Below the pieces are notes generated by a model. That model was not told the origin of the DNA and searched no databases. It was given only the letters and a program-made list of their open reading frames with translations. A stretch of 64,000 nucleotides of DNA, taken from Trypanosoma brucei gambiense DAL972 (Eukaryota > Euglenozoa > Kinetoplastea > Trypanosomatida > Trypanosomatidae). Shown here in pieces: positions 1 through 9,920 of this stretch (position 1 is its first letter; every line of letters starts with the position of its first letter). The stretch is from NCBI RefSeq assembly GCF_000210295.1, contig NC_026740.1, positions 1,805,691 to 1,869,690 on the forward strand, in the 5' to 3' direction. The position numbers and the translations under genes were made by a program.

Positions 1-230
1 TGCCAACACCGACCTGACGCTAAAAGGATGGGTAAAGCGATGAGAAAGCACTGTTGGTCCTTTCGCTCAGTGTCTCCCCTTTTGTTGGGAAAAAAAACTT
101 GGTGCGCTGCCGTGTTGACGCATGGCTGGGTCGTCTGTCATGAATTCTACTTGCCCCGAGGTAGTACGCCTTCCTGTTTTTCAACCTTTTCGGTGCCTCT
201 ATTTTAAACGTGTAAACCCGGTTAGAAAAA

Positions 231-2513
231 ATGAATCAAAGCCCGTTTGATCACCCACGTAGTTGTCACGGAAAAGAAGTCGGGTCGGCCTCTGATACAG
301 CGGCCCGCTCGGCATGCACTCGGTGCCGGGGGGCCGCTACCCATGGGCTTGCCGTTGGCGAAACCGTCTATGCTCCTAAACGAAGTGAAGGCAAACCTTT
401 ACGCTATGCATTGGCTGAGGTCACAGGGATTCAAGCAACCGCCAGAACAGTAACAGTTAGCTTCCTGGGCACCGAACCTGGGGTCGACGACGAAGCGGTT
501 CCGTTTTACACAGTGGTGCCGTCCCCGGGTGAGGTGATTCCAACAGTTGACAACACAAACGGCGGCGCGTATTTTTCCCCTTTTAGAAGGGTTGGGAAAA
601 GTGGTGCAGGTGCGGGATCTACGTTAAACCCGCCTCGGGGTAAAGGTGGTAAAACGCGAGTGGACCCTGCGAAAAATAGCAACGACAATGAACTTAGCGG
701 CGTAGAGGTATGCAGGCGCAACGCTGAGGCGCCGGAAAGAGGAATACCCACACTCTGCCAACTCGCCGAAGCGTTCCCCAGTGACGTGCAACAAAGGAAC
801 GGCTGGCGTGTGCTTTGTGTTCCTCACCACCACGACGAGAGCTTCAACGCATTCTCCGCACGTTCATTTGGTGCCGCCTGCCTTACAATGAATGGGTGCT
901 TGAAGAGCGCTCCCCGCACCACGGGAGGGTGGGTAGTGCTTTCTGTGTTCACGACGTACGACAGCCTGCATCACTTCGATGTTTATATGACTCTTCGTGG
1001 ATACCGAGTGTGCCTCGCTGATGGAACCGTACACCCCACAGGTTTCCGCGGTGGGCCAGCGGTTAGCAGCATACAATATGATGAACGGGAAACGTTGTGG
1101 CTTTGTATTCTCGCCGACGACATAGCAAATGAAGGGTCTGCCTCAGCCTTGGTTGGGGAGTGGCTCCCGTGTGGGGTGCAGCGGCAACATCCTAACGCAG
1201 GCAAATGTGGTGACAATTTAATAAAGGTCGGTGTTGTCCAGTTCGTCGAGGAGTGGAAAAAGGAAAAGGTTGAAAGTGAGCCTTGGATGGAATCGGATGA
1301 CGTTGAACGCGCCATAAGGAAGCTTCTTGCTGCTGTAGGCGCTGACGCTCACACCCTCATAAAGTGTCATCTGCCCGACCACGTGGGTGAAGACGAGCTT
1401 GTGATAAGTTCTCTTATGTCTGATGGTTCGACCGTAATCGGTTCAAAGTGGTGGAAACAAAGTAGGAGCTCATCAACGGTCCGGCAGCGCACGAGACCGA
1501 GATTCGAGCTCTGTCTGCCGGCAACGTCGTGGCAGATTGACCTACTCAGAGCGCTTGAACCCAGAGGTGGTTTGATAAAACAGGAAGACACTGATTTTCC
1601 ACCGCCCTCCGCGTCAAATGCCGCGGACAACGAATATGCGCGTGGTCGCGTCTCTTCACCCACGCCTCTGCAAGCAATAGCTAACGGGGACGTTTTCAAC
1701 ACAGCGTTGTCCAGGGCGGTTGCGTGTGGCGAAGGTGCTGGGCTGCTAAGAGACCTACAGCGGCGGGTCGTGTGCAATGCAGGGTTCCTAGGTGAGGAGG
1801 TCTCGCCTCTATTTTGCGCGATACATGCTGTTCTCCAGGATGTGTTACCGCAGCCGGAAAGCGGTACAGCAGCGCAGTGGAAACGAGTTGTGATTTGCCT
1901 CCCAGGTGTCAGCAACCGAGCAAGCCCGTCCGTTGCTTACCGACATGCCATACAACGATTCCTCTACCCATGGAGGCTGCACTTCCTAGCGACAGACGAG
2001 TGGCAGCGTACAAGTGACTCGGCGACGATGGAGAGCCTCTCGTGGCTACAAATGGGTGGCGTAATGCTTCTCAGTATGGAAGAGCCGCTCTGTCAGCTCA
2101 GCTCCCTCAAAGAAGAAGCTGACGTCGTGATTGAGTGTGGAAAGTGCTCGGCCACACCCCGGACCCCCAGGGACGGAGTGACACACATCGTGCTCTTTTC
2201 GGAAGTTGAGATTCCCGGAGGTCCCACACCTTTACTTTCCTCATGGCGGCCGGCCAACAAGGCAATAGACCGAGCTCTTGAACAAGCTGTTGTGCGGCGA
2301 ACAATGTCCCACACACAGCCCTCAGTGGGCACACACATCTTTATGAAAGCGGCGGCACTGATTGAAGAGCTTGATGGAAAGGAGAATCATCAAACAGAAA
2401 GGCGAATGCTTTCGCGTAAACGACAAACTGTGGAGGATGAGGCTTGGGTACATTTGAGGAAGTTTGCTGTGCATTTGTTGGTTTGTTCCTGTCACTTCCA
2501 GGAAACAAGGTAG
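231..2513 (+). CDS. Conserved-looking hypothetical protein, 760 aa, C-terminus probably cut short by a frameshift
   Basis: I do not recognise a family. The ATG at 231 lies 17 bases after an in-frame-free A-rich leader and opens 760 codons. Residues ~37-95 contain a Cys-x-x-Cys pair followed by an alternating hydrophobic stretch (VGETVYAP, VTVSFLG, EAVPFYTVV) that could be a small Tudor/SH3-like beta barrel; this is a guess from pattern only. The middle is low complexity (GKGGKTR, basic/Gly). The last ~250 residues (RVVICLPG, GVMLLS, DVVIECGKC, THIVLFSEVE) alternate strands and helices like a globular domain. The frame ends abruptly inside what still looks like coding sequence, because the next 500 bases are open in the other two frames. 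It is the only non-family gene left of the VSG block, so it probably marks an old core-gene boundary. Function unknown. Confidence 0.55.
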   Translation: MNQSPFDHPRSCHGKEVGSASDTAARSACTRCRGAATHGLAVGETVYAPKRSEGKPLRYALAEVTGIQATARTVTVSFLGTEPGVDDEAVPFYTVVPSPGEVIPTVDNTNGGAYFSPFRRVGKSGAGAGSTLNPPRGKGGKTRVDPAKNSNDNELSGVEVCRRNAEAPERGIPTLCQLAEAFPSDVQQRNGWRVLCVPHHHDESFNAFSARSFGAACLTMNGCLKSAPRTTGGWVVLSVFTTYDSLHHFDVYMTLRGYRVCLADGTVHPTGFRGGPAVSSIQYDERETLWLCILADDIANEGSASALVGEWLPCGVQRQHPNAGKCGDNLIKVGVVQFVEEWKKEKVESEPWMESDDVERAIRKLLAAVGADAHTLIKCHLPDHVGEDELVISSLMSDGSTVIGSKWWKQSRSSSTVRQRTRPRFELCLPATSWQIDLLRALEPRGGLIKQEDTDFPPPSASNAADNEYARGRVSSPTPLQAIANGDVFNTALSRAVACGEGAGLLRDLQRRVVCNAGFLGEEVSPLFCAIHAVLQDVLPQPESGTAAQWKRVVICLPGVSNRASPSVAYRHAIQRFLYPWRLHFLATDEWQRTSDSATMESLSWLQMGGVMLLSMEEPLCQLSSLKEEADVVIECGKCSATPRTPRDGVTHIVLFSEVEIPGGPTPLLSSWRPANKAIDRALEQAVVRRTMSHTQPSVGTHIFMKAAALIEELDGKENHQTERRMLSRKRQTVEDEAWVHLRKFAVHLLVCSCHFQETR

Positions 2514-3060
2514 CACAGGGGTCCGCAATCCACTGTTGTATCATCACCCTTCCACTTACTGTACCAGACAGTGTCATAGTGGAAGTACTTACGGACGCAG
2601 TGCGGAGGATCAGGGAAATTGTGCACCAGTTAATAACCCTAAGTGGGTGGCATCTTTGAATATCATCATACAAAAAGGCGACCTCCGTGCAACGTCCATG
2701 CTGATCATGCTGTCGCTGATCAAGAAGGGTATTGCTGGCACCTAAGCCCTATGATTGCACCACTTTCGCAGTGACGATTACACGCGTTCTTTTGGCCGTA
2801 CAGCGCAGCAGTTGGTAAAGGAATTGACTGCCACACGTGCAAGCGGACAGGTGGTGGCACTCTTCGCCGCGCCATCCGTGGTGTTAGCACCATGCCGAGA
2901 GGTAACCAAGTTGCTGCGCCCCACCGAAGGCACTCTGTCTCGGGGACGCGTGTACGCGTGGGAAGTTGTGTTGGTTTTGAGTTTTTGCCGCCGTATAAAC
3001 GCAGGTGGCACATTGCGAGCCGGCACGGTGATCGCAAAACTCCGTGAGATCGCGCCCTGA
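2444..3060 (+). pseudogene. Out-of-frame 3' continuation of the 231-2513 gene
   Basis: After the stop at 2513, protein-like sequence continues in frame 2 (2444-2659, containing LPLTVPDSVIVEVLTDAVRR) and then in frame 1 (about 2755-3060, containing VKELTATRASGQVVALFAAP and ending LREIAP). Codon use and residue mix resemble the upstream gene and not random reading. The simplest explanation is two or more indels in an originally longer gene of ~900+ residues, making the locus a pseudogene or a gene with recently altered C-terminus. Sequencing error cannot be excluded from one sequence. Confidence 0.45.
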
Positions 3061-3313
3061 AGTACTTTCGTCTATGCACAGCCTGCAGCGCCGTGAAGAT
3101 GCGATAAAGTTGGTCTCGTGCCCCCAACTAATGATGACCCGTGGGCGCCCGGTGGAGGAAAATCCATTGAGCCGTGGCATTCACATACACGGAAAACAGA
3201 GCCCTACTTATGGGCCCGGTTGTTTTACCACGTAGTGTCTACCCGCACTCTCCTGTACAGTACGGTGTTCTCCAAAATTTTTCTGCTCTCTACCTTGCTC
3301 AATCGTGGCGTTG

Positions 3314-3354
3314 ATTTTCTTTTTTTTTTCTTCTTTTTCTCATATGGTCTTCAG
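3314..3354 (+). promoter_or_regulatory. Spliced-leader (trans-splice) acceptor signal
   Basis: A long T/C tract at about 3316-3340 is followed by the first downstream AG at 3353-3354. The ATG of the next gene is at 3376, leaving a 5' UTR of ~21 nt. This is the usual trypanosome arrangement and supports choosing 3376 over the longer upstream frame, which would begin before the acceptor. Confidence 0.6.
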
Positions 3355-3375
3355 AACTGGAAGTCGTTAAAAACA

Positions 3376-4170
3376 ATGAGCTCCACGAGGGCTGCTCTAT
3401 TATGCATTGGCATCGCCATAATGTACAGTACGGGAGGTGACTGCTTCAGGCTCTATAGGATAACCAGGCAACATAAATGCAACGAACTATCAAGCACATT
3501 CAATGAATACAGTCATGCCTTCACGAACTCATGGAGAAGTTTCCAATTCTCCCTGAATACCGCCAGATCCGCCAAAAAGAGGTGCGAAAGCGTCATGAAC
3601 ATAAGCCAGGACAAGGAGGTGTCGGAGAGCATTAATGAGGACAGAAAGAAGAAGGTGGATAAATATTATGATGCTATCCTATACATTGAAACACAAATAG
3701 GAAACTACGAAAAGGAACTACATGAAACGCTTGCTGAAGTGCACGAAAAATGTAGCTTTTGGTTTTTGTATTTGCCAATGTCAACTGAGTTCCTAGAAAG
3801 CACGGACAGCAGGCTAGCGGAGGCGAAAAAGATTTTGGAAAAGATGATCGGTCTTACTCACGAGGCAAATGGGTACGCAACAACCGCGAAGAACATGGAA
3901 TGTTCCTTTGAATTGGTTGGACAGAAGGTTACGGAGAAAGAAAGGGAGTCTGATTCCAGCGACGCCAACGCAGCGCCCACCACCCCTGACTCGACATCTC
4001 AGACCCACTCACCCAAGCAGCCAGTTCCACCCGAGGACGGTGATAAACACAAAACACACGGTGATGATAAAAAACACGACCACAAGAAGCATGGCGACGA
4101 AGACGGTGAAGATGAGGATCATGAAGACGAAGAAGAGGGAGAAGAGGAAGAAGCCGGCGACGACGAATAA
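3376..4170 (+). CDS. Predicted secreted helical protein of the 4-Cys/C-F-W family, with acidic His/Asp/Glu tail
   Basis: 264 aa. Residues 1-22 form a signal peptide (hydrophobic LLCIGIAIMY). The mature body (~23-180) is charged and predicted helical. It carries the family pattern: Cys35, Cys70, the D-x-Y-Y-D-A-I-L-Y-I-E-T-Q-I segment near 95-108, Cys126 in K-C-S-F-W (C-G-F-W in most paralogues) and Cys176. The C-terminus from ~184 is low complexity and ends in ~40 residues rich in His, Lys, Asp and Glu. No hydrophobic tail follows, so neither a GPI signal nor a transmembrane anchor is visible. It is the only plus-strand member outside the gap-bounded contig. Its 3' flank (4312-5205) matches, inverted, the flank of the last minus-strand member (49,471-50,277). 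Layout recalls trypanosome insect-stage surface families, but I cannot name it. An upstream in-frame extension to 3118 is rejected because it precedes the splice acceptor. Confidence 0.75.
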   Translation: MSSTRAALLCIGIAIMYSTGGDCFRLYRITRQHKCNELSSTFNEYSHAFTNSWRSFQFSLNTARSAKKRCESVMNISQDKEVSESINEDRKKKVDKYYDAILYIETQIGNYEKELHETLAEVHEKCSFWFLYLPMSTEFLESTDSRLAEAKKILEKMIGLTHEANGYATTAKNMECSFELVGQKVTEKERESDSSDANAAPTTPDSTSQTHSPKQPVPPEDGDKHKTHGDDKKHDHKKHGDEDGEDEDHEDEEEGEEEEAGDDE

Positions 4171-4311
4171 TATGGGAGTGAAAGGAAGAATAACATAGGC
4201 GGCCGTGCGGAAAATGACAAAAGATCGCGAAAATTCCGAAAAGGAACAATATTGAAGCAGAAGCAGATTAAACTATGATACAGGTTGAATGTAAGAAGAA
4301 GTCAACGGATT

Positions 4312-5205
4312 TTATTTGATTGGGAACACGACGATGGAAGATGATGCTTCGTCTTACTCAAGGCTACGTAGGTTGAGATGCTGCTTCGATGATAACAAGT
4401 TATTCAGCTGCGTGCTGTGGTTTTCCTTTATTGCTTTATAACATTAATATGCTTTACTTTTTGTTCTTTTTATTGAAGATATGAACATATCGGCGACGTG
4501 CTCCGGCTTCCGGATAAGCATGGGGCATTTGGGTAGTGGAATGATGTATAGAAACCGCTTTAAATAGCGGTATGTGCGTGTGTGTGTGGACGGACGGATG
4601 GTTGATGTTAGCATGTTCCAACGTACCAACGTGTGACGGAGGGCATGCAACAATATGAATATCTACGTAATCGCATGCTAAGTAATGCTTTGCTTGAAGT
4701 GACTTTTTGTCCCTTTTACAGTGTTGTGAGTGCTTTTAAATAACCAACGTGATTTTGAGACTGTAGTGTGGCGTGTGTGTATTGTTTGAGGGAAGGAGGA
4801 AACTGTCTCTCTCCTGCATATGGATGTACATGTGCTTCAATTCCTGGCTCATTCTTTCACCAGTAGCGTAGGAATGCACGTGGTTGACATGATGCGAACT
4901 GCGTGGCGCTGATGCCTGAATGCGCAAAGCGGTTGGACTGAGCATCGTGCCAATACGTGGAAACGGGATTATGCCGGGTAGACATTTCGTGTAGAAGACT
5001 GGGGCTCGATTTGCGGTGACTTGTAACATCCCGTCACTGACGTTATTCCTGACACGGAGAGTAAGGGAATTGCAGTGGCTGGGGAAGCACAGAAAAACAT
5101 CTGCAACAGAGTTGTATAAGCCTAAAGCACCGCACGTTTCCACTTACTCAAGAAGGGGACGAATTATATGAGCTGCGGGAGTGTTGCGGGGATTTGCCCG
5201 CGGTG
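4312..5205 (-). repeat. Family intergenic repeat, copy A (inverted relative to the other main copies)
   Basis: Read on the minus strand, this segment is nearly identical to 48,915-49,431 (including the 3'-UTR-like part at 4312-4540) and, from 4525 to 5205, to 31,765-32,447. It carries landmarks repeated between all family genes: an 'accgctatttaaagcggt' near-palindrome, a run of ACACAC, the stretch 'gagagacagtttcctcc', and 'ttacttagcatgcgatta'. No supported gene lies within it. It is the left arm of an inverted repeat that encloses the VSG archive and both ingi elements. Confidence 0.8.
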
Positions 5206-6619
5206 GTATGTACCTTTTCCACCCTTTCATTTCCAGCGTGGCAACCTCTTGATTCACTGGCGCAGCAACCCCGGTGGTGAGGGAGTTTGAATTCAACCGC
5301 GCAAACTTTGGCGACGAGGCGTGACAATATGCTCTCAGGCTTGGGGAAGGGATCCCGACACGATCAGCATGCCCTTTGTGAATTGAAGCCCATCGTCACT
5401 CCACCAGCGGGCAAGGCGCAGCACCGGTCGGTGATTCACGTCTGGACACCATCCTCACGCTTTCACCCACCGCTGTCGTTTCGTGCCCTGCTTTAATGCT
5501 AGCCCGTGCATGCAGATGCATCTTTTGGACGACGGTTATGTGTCGTGGTTCCTTCCAGAGCTACTGCGTCGTAGCGATGCCGCGGCCATACCATCGAAGC
5601 CTCTCCAGCCTTCATCGTAATCGCCCTGCTCTATAAGCCCATTCGCCGCAAAATGTAGTACCAGAAACGTGTCTGCGCCTCGTTCCTTCCCTGGCCAAAT
5701 ATCCGCAGCTGGGTTGCGCATTCGAGTTTCCCATGCCACCCTCTTCGTTTCCCCTCTTAATCACCATTGTTGAGGCATTAATGGCGCAACTTGTGCTTCC
5801 CGTTCCTTAGCGTTCCCACCATAGGGGCTAACGTGTAGGGTAAATTTTTTGCTTTCAACGCGTTTTTCTTGGTTTAACCCCAACCTCTAAAGCGCGGGAC
5901 CACCGACACTTTAACCCCGCAGGTCCCTCGTTTGATTGTCTTTTGGTGCTGATACCGTGGGTTCCATAGCGACCGCACGCCGTTTTTTTTTTATCTTCCG
6001 CACCTTCCACGCGGCAACAACATGTTACTGCGCATAACCTCGCCCGGTATTCTCGGCACTCACCCCAATGGTATTCGTCCGCAGGCGTCATATTCTTCCC
6101 CTTGGGCACAGGGCGAGCGCATCCGATAAGTTCGCTGCGGCATATGCCGGGCCCTTCCCCCACACCAAAGTTGACATTCTACGTTTAACTCCTGCCGCAA
6201 CACTCTTGCCACAGCATTGGCGGGCCAGCGTGGAGTAAGCCCGGAGCAGGCCGCTGCCCTCGCCGGCAAGCTTTTGATCCGCTTCTCCTCGGAGTCCCGA
6301 TGTTAAGGCAGAATGTATTGATGTAAGCGTGTCTGCGCCGATGGGTTTTGACATTACCTTCCTACCCGGGGTGGTGGCTATCCCGTGCGTGTTGGAATTA
6401 TTTTTGGGACGAAAGAGAGCCTCAAGGTCCAAACACCCCCAGCCCAACTCTGATTTTTGATCTGCAGCTTTTCATTTTCAGCAGCCTTTTTAGCTCAACC
6501 GCCATCGCGACACCATCGGCGATTCGACGGCGCCTCCCTCAACAATGCTCTGCCATCTCCACCTCGAAGGCAAGCCAGCGTCCACCTGGCGATGTGCAAC
6601 AGCAATCTCAACTTTCGCA
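5206..6619. other. No recognised gene
   Basis: Short open stretches occur on the minus strand (5536-5739 and 6088-6447), but neither resembles a family I know and neither has a convincing start. GC content is higher than in the VSG spacers that follow. It may be degenerate coding sequence between the family repeat and the ingi fragment; I see no repeats or RNA genes here. Confidence 0.3.
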
Positions 6620-7831
6620 TTCCCTCACAATTTTGTCGTGGTCCACTGTATCGAATGCCTTCTCGTAGTCGACGAATACAGCACCCGTGCGAAATTGGTG
6701 CGTGGGGCGGCAGAGGGCAGCCGGCGAGCGTAGGTGTCCAATGCGGATGGCGGAGCTCAATTTCTGTTCCAGGGCGTTGATATTATTATCTCTACCAATT
6801 TTCCTGCAGAGCTCGTCAACCTTGAGACGGAAATTCCTCCAGTCAGCTTTTAGCCATGGGTACATGGGCTTTCGAAGCCGCGGGCAACTCAGTGCATCTG
6901 TGCCGTCTCCAACGATAGCGTCGAAAAATATTTGATGGTGATCGGTATCGGGAGAATACAGCGATGTCCACGTGTACACTGTGCAATTCCTTGACAGTGT
7001 CACATCAGGGCTGGACTCCCCGTGGTGGCGCGCGAACCCGGTGCACTCACCAGTGTTACAGACCAGAAACTGGTTGTCAATTTACCACTGTGTGTGAGGG
7101 TTTCACCCTTGGTATTTGGTGGGCTCGCGCGATCCCATGCCAACTCGCGTGTGCATTAGCGTCTGCACCGATGAGAGCTGGGCACCGTCAGTCGTCAGAA
7201 GCGTATCTAGGTCAGTTGCCGTGAAGGTGTGTTTTGGTGGGATGTATGCCGACGTGACAGTCAGCGCCGTTCCACATGTAAGGTGAATTGTTGCATGCAC
7301 TTGTTCAATGCGACCAACAACGGCCATACCGGTCTCGACTGGCTGGTCCTCCCTCACTAGTATTGATACACCACCTCCTTTGCAGTTACGAGCTATTCCG
7401 TGATGTTGGTAGCCAGCAACGCTAAAGCAAGCCGCCTCTCCAGGCGTCATCCTTGTCTCGCTCAACAGACAAAAGGCGATCCGCTCATCAACAAGGGTTT
7501 TGTGGAGTGCTAATCTCTTTCCTTGAGATAGCCCGGCGCAGTTCCACTGCATCCCGCGCAACGACGGGCCGGGATTCTCTTCCACATCACCGGACAGCAG
7601 CATCTTAGTGCGGATGATATACTGCTGATGGCACGCTGGCACGTGCCCAGGGACCGACAAATGAAAAACGGTGTCCCAGCAAGACGCTGCTGATCCCTGT
7701 GCTGTATGATGCCGTAGCCGGAGCACAGCAGTGTTCCCCATGAGAGGAACGCTGCTGGCTCTTGGCTTCCCCCGATGAGACGGGATACTGGACCCTGGCA
7801 CCACGTTGAGGTGGCCGGAATCGCCAGGGAA
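6620..7831 (-). mobile_element. 3'-truncated ingi non-LTR retrotransposon (5' ~1.2 kb only)
   Basis: The minus strand encodes the 2A-like peptide ending SGDVEENPGP (about 7567-7600), the endonuclease N-terminal region (SETRMTPGEAACFSVAGYQ, ILVREDQPVE, SAYIPPKH) and the start of the reverse transcriptase (FVDYEKAFDTVDHDKIVRE). It is nearly identical to 28,610-29,720 of the longer ingi, then stops sharply near 6620. The 5' end at ~7829-7831 carries the trypanosomatid retroposon signature. Three 2-bp tandem insertions relative to the longer copy (near 7090, 7174 and 7618) break the frame, so it cannot encode a working protein. Loss of the 3' side is not the usual 5' truncation of non-LTR elements and suggests later recombination or deletion. 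Confidence 0.9.
7750..7831 (-). promoter_or_regulatory. Ingi 5' signature: internal-promoter and HDV-like ribozyme element
   Basis: On the minus strand the element begins CCCTGGCGATTCCGGCCACC, then TCAACGTGGTGCCAGGG. The CCCTGGC...GCCAGGG pairing and CACCTCAACGTGGTG core match what is known of the ~79-bp hallmark at the 5' end of trypanosomatid ingi/L1Tc/SIDER elements. In T. cruzi L1Tc that hallmark acts as an internal promoter and its RNA as a hepatitis-delta-like self-cleaving ribozyme. Function in this copy is inferred by homology. The other ingi here lacks this signature. Confidence 0.75.
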
Positions 7832-8224
7832 TATAATGCATCAAAACTCACAGCGAATGCAGTCTTTGTAGCACAACCTCAAACTACATGTACAGAAACA
7901 ACAACAGGTAAAGTAAGGGTAAACTGGAGAAAGATTGTAAGGATTGGTGCAAATGGAAATTAAGCCTGCAAGGATTTCACTAATATTGTCAATAAAAAAT
8001 ATTTACTGATTGTTTCTGCCTTTATGAGCATTGTGTTTTAAGATAATCGTGCTTTTTTAACATTTTTCTAAATTAATTGAAAATTTTTAGCAACTGTAAT
8101 TTAGATAAGTAAAATAATTAAAGTTCAGAAAAATATGCATGATGATGGTTAATGGGTAAAGCGTAGTAAAGTGGGAGAGTATGAAAACTGAGTTATATCC
8201 TAATTTTGTGATATTTTTTATTTT

Positions 8225-8392
8225 GTAGGTATTGGTTAGTGTTATGGTAGTAATAGCAATTATTGTAATAATAGCAGTAATGGTAATAATAATGATAATA
8301 ATAATAGGAGTGTGTTGTGTAAGTGTGTATATACGAATATTATAATAAGAGCAGTAATGATAGTAATAATAATGATAATAATTGACTGACAA
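8225..8392 (+). repeat. 70-bp-type repeats (VSG cassette upstream end)
   Basis: A TAA/TGA-rich stretch is followed by 'gagtgtgttgtgtaagtgtgtatatacgaat' type sequence and 'attataataagagcagtaatgat', then another TAA run. This is the form of T. brucei 70-bp repeats, which mark the 5' limit of duplicative VSG transposition. About two units. The ~390 bp between the ingi end and this repeat hold nothing recognised. Confidence 0.8.
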
Positions 8393-9920
8393 AATGGAAG
8401 CACTCAAAACAATGGCCGGGTACAACAGATGACAATGGATGAGTGACTATGAGTAAAGGAGTAAGTATAAGTGATAGAGGGACAGAGAGCAAAATGAATA
8501 TTATTAAGGGAAGACAGTGGTAGAAAAGGATATGTAATATTCACATTCACCGTCACAAACATGACTACTGGAACCAGCATACACAAGGAAATAATAGTAG
8601 GGAGCATGAGGAAGAAACAAAGTTCATTGTAGAGGATAAATGAAGATGCTACGTTATCCGCCCAAATAGTGATAGAAAACCCTACTAAGCAAAACAAAAT
8701 ACGGTGTGAAATGATAGAATTCTGATACCGAACAGTGCGTGTACTTGAAAGAATAAGCATTAACAACTGATGGTGCCAGTTTTTAACCCGAAAATGAATA
8801 GATTGAACTGCAGAGATAGCAGCAATTGTAATGTTTAATGTGATGGCAAATAGTAACGTATTGAAGTGCAAGCAAGAAGTGAAGATTGGGTAAGCGTGAC
8901 TTAATGTCGAACTTTCCTTTTCATCAAATATAAAAATAATAGCCAACATCTGTTGGAAACAGTATTACACTGTTTGGCAGAGAATTTTAAAACTGTGACT
9001 ACTAACGGCTGACCTTGTAAAAACTAAAGAATAACCCCGTGGGAACTGCTTCAAATAGCACATGAATCAAACAATGGAGGATCTTTATGAAGTAGAAAGG
9101 TTCTTTTATGGTAAAACACAAATTCCATATTGGTGTGCAGCTGAATAATTGAAAGCATTTAGAGAATGAAAAAATTATATATTGATGATAACCGACCTAC
9201 ATTTACTATACCGCATAAACTCTTGCTGAGACAAACCTCAGACTGCAGTTTACGACAAAATTAAAAAGTCTTTGGCATGAACAGCCAAAAATGGTCCCGA
9301 CTGCACACCGCAAGCAACTGAGTAAACGGGGCCGTGAAAAGCAGCAATGCTACCTGATTACTTTGTCCAGCATGTAATAGAAAATTTCCGACAAATAAAA
9401 GAAATGACAAAACATAGTCTTTGAATTATAAAGATTATTGAGATTGACGGTAATTTTAAAAATTTTGAAGTATTGGAGTTGTGGAGGAAGAGAATGGACG
9501 CAACAGATATAAATGTTGAAAGGTATAGATTGGTGTTGCAACTGTTAACTGCTGGAAGATCAATATTTGGTGGAGGCGGCCGTATAGTTTTATGATTTAA
9601 CACATTTTTTAATGGAGGCTGTCGTGATGTGAAAAGAAGAAAATCGCCGTTAGTCTTTAAACATTAAATATCTGCGGAAAAGATAAGACCAAAGATATTT
9701 GTAACAGGGCCTCCATGTGGCGAGCAGAAGTGGTAGCAGTACAAAGCGATAATTCGAAACCTGCCGAAGCAAATAGAGCGCAGGACTTGTGCCTGCAACA
9801 AAGAAAACTTGTGGCTTATCATTTCTTCTCAAATCCACTGAAAAACTGCACCACCAACATTATGTCTTTTCAACCACAACTCAAGGTGCACAAGCAGAAT
9901 CAAAAAGAAAGCGCTACGAA
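8393..9920 (+). other. VSG cassette 1 spacer (co-transposed region)
   Basis: AT-rich, about 1.5 kb between the 70-bp-type repeat and the VSG start, the normal position of the co-transposed region. Short minus-strand frames here (e.g. 8404-8949) recur only as fragments in other cassette spacers and look like shadows. No gene supported. Confidence 0.5.

Noticed and set aside
5536..6447. Possible retrotransposon hot spot (RHS) gene remnant beside the ingi fragment
   Set aside because: RHS genes often host ingi insertions, but I see none of the sequence features I associate with RHS proteins, so the label would be context only.
8404..8949. 181-codon minus-strand frame in the cassette 1 spacer
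   Set aside because: Antisense reading of AT-rich co-transposed region with Ile/Phe/Leu/Ser bias; not conserved as a frame in the other cassettes.
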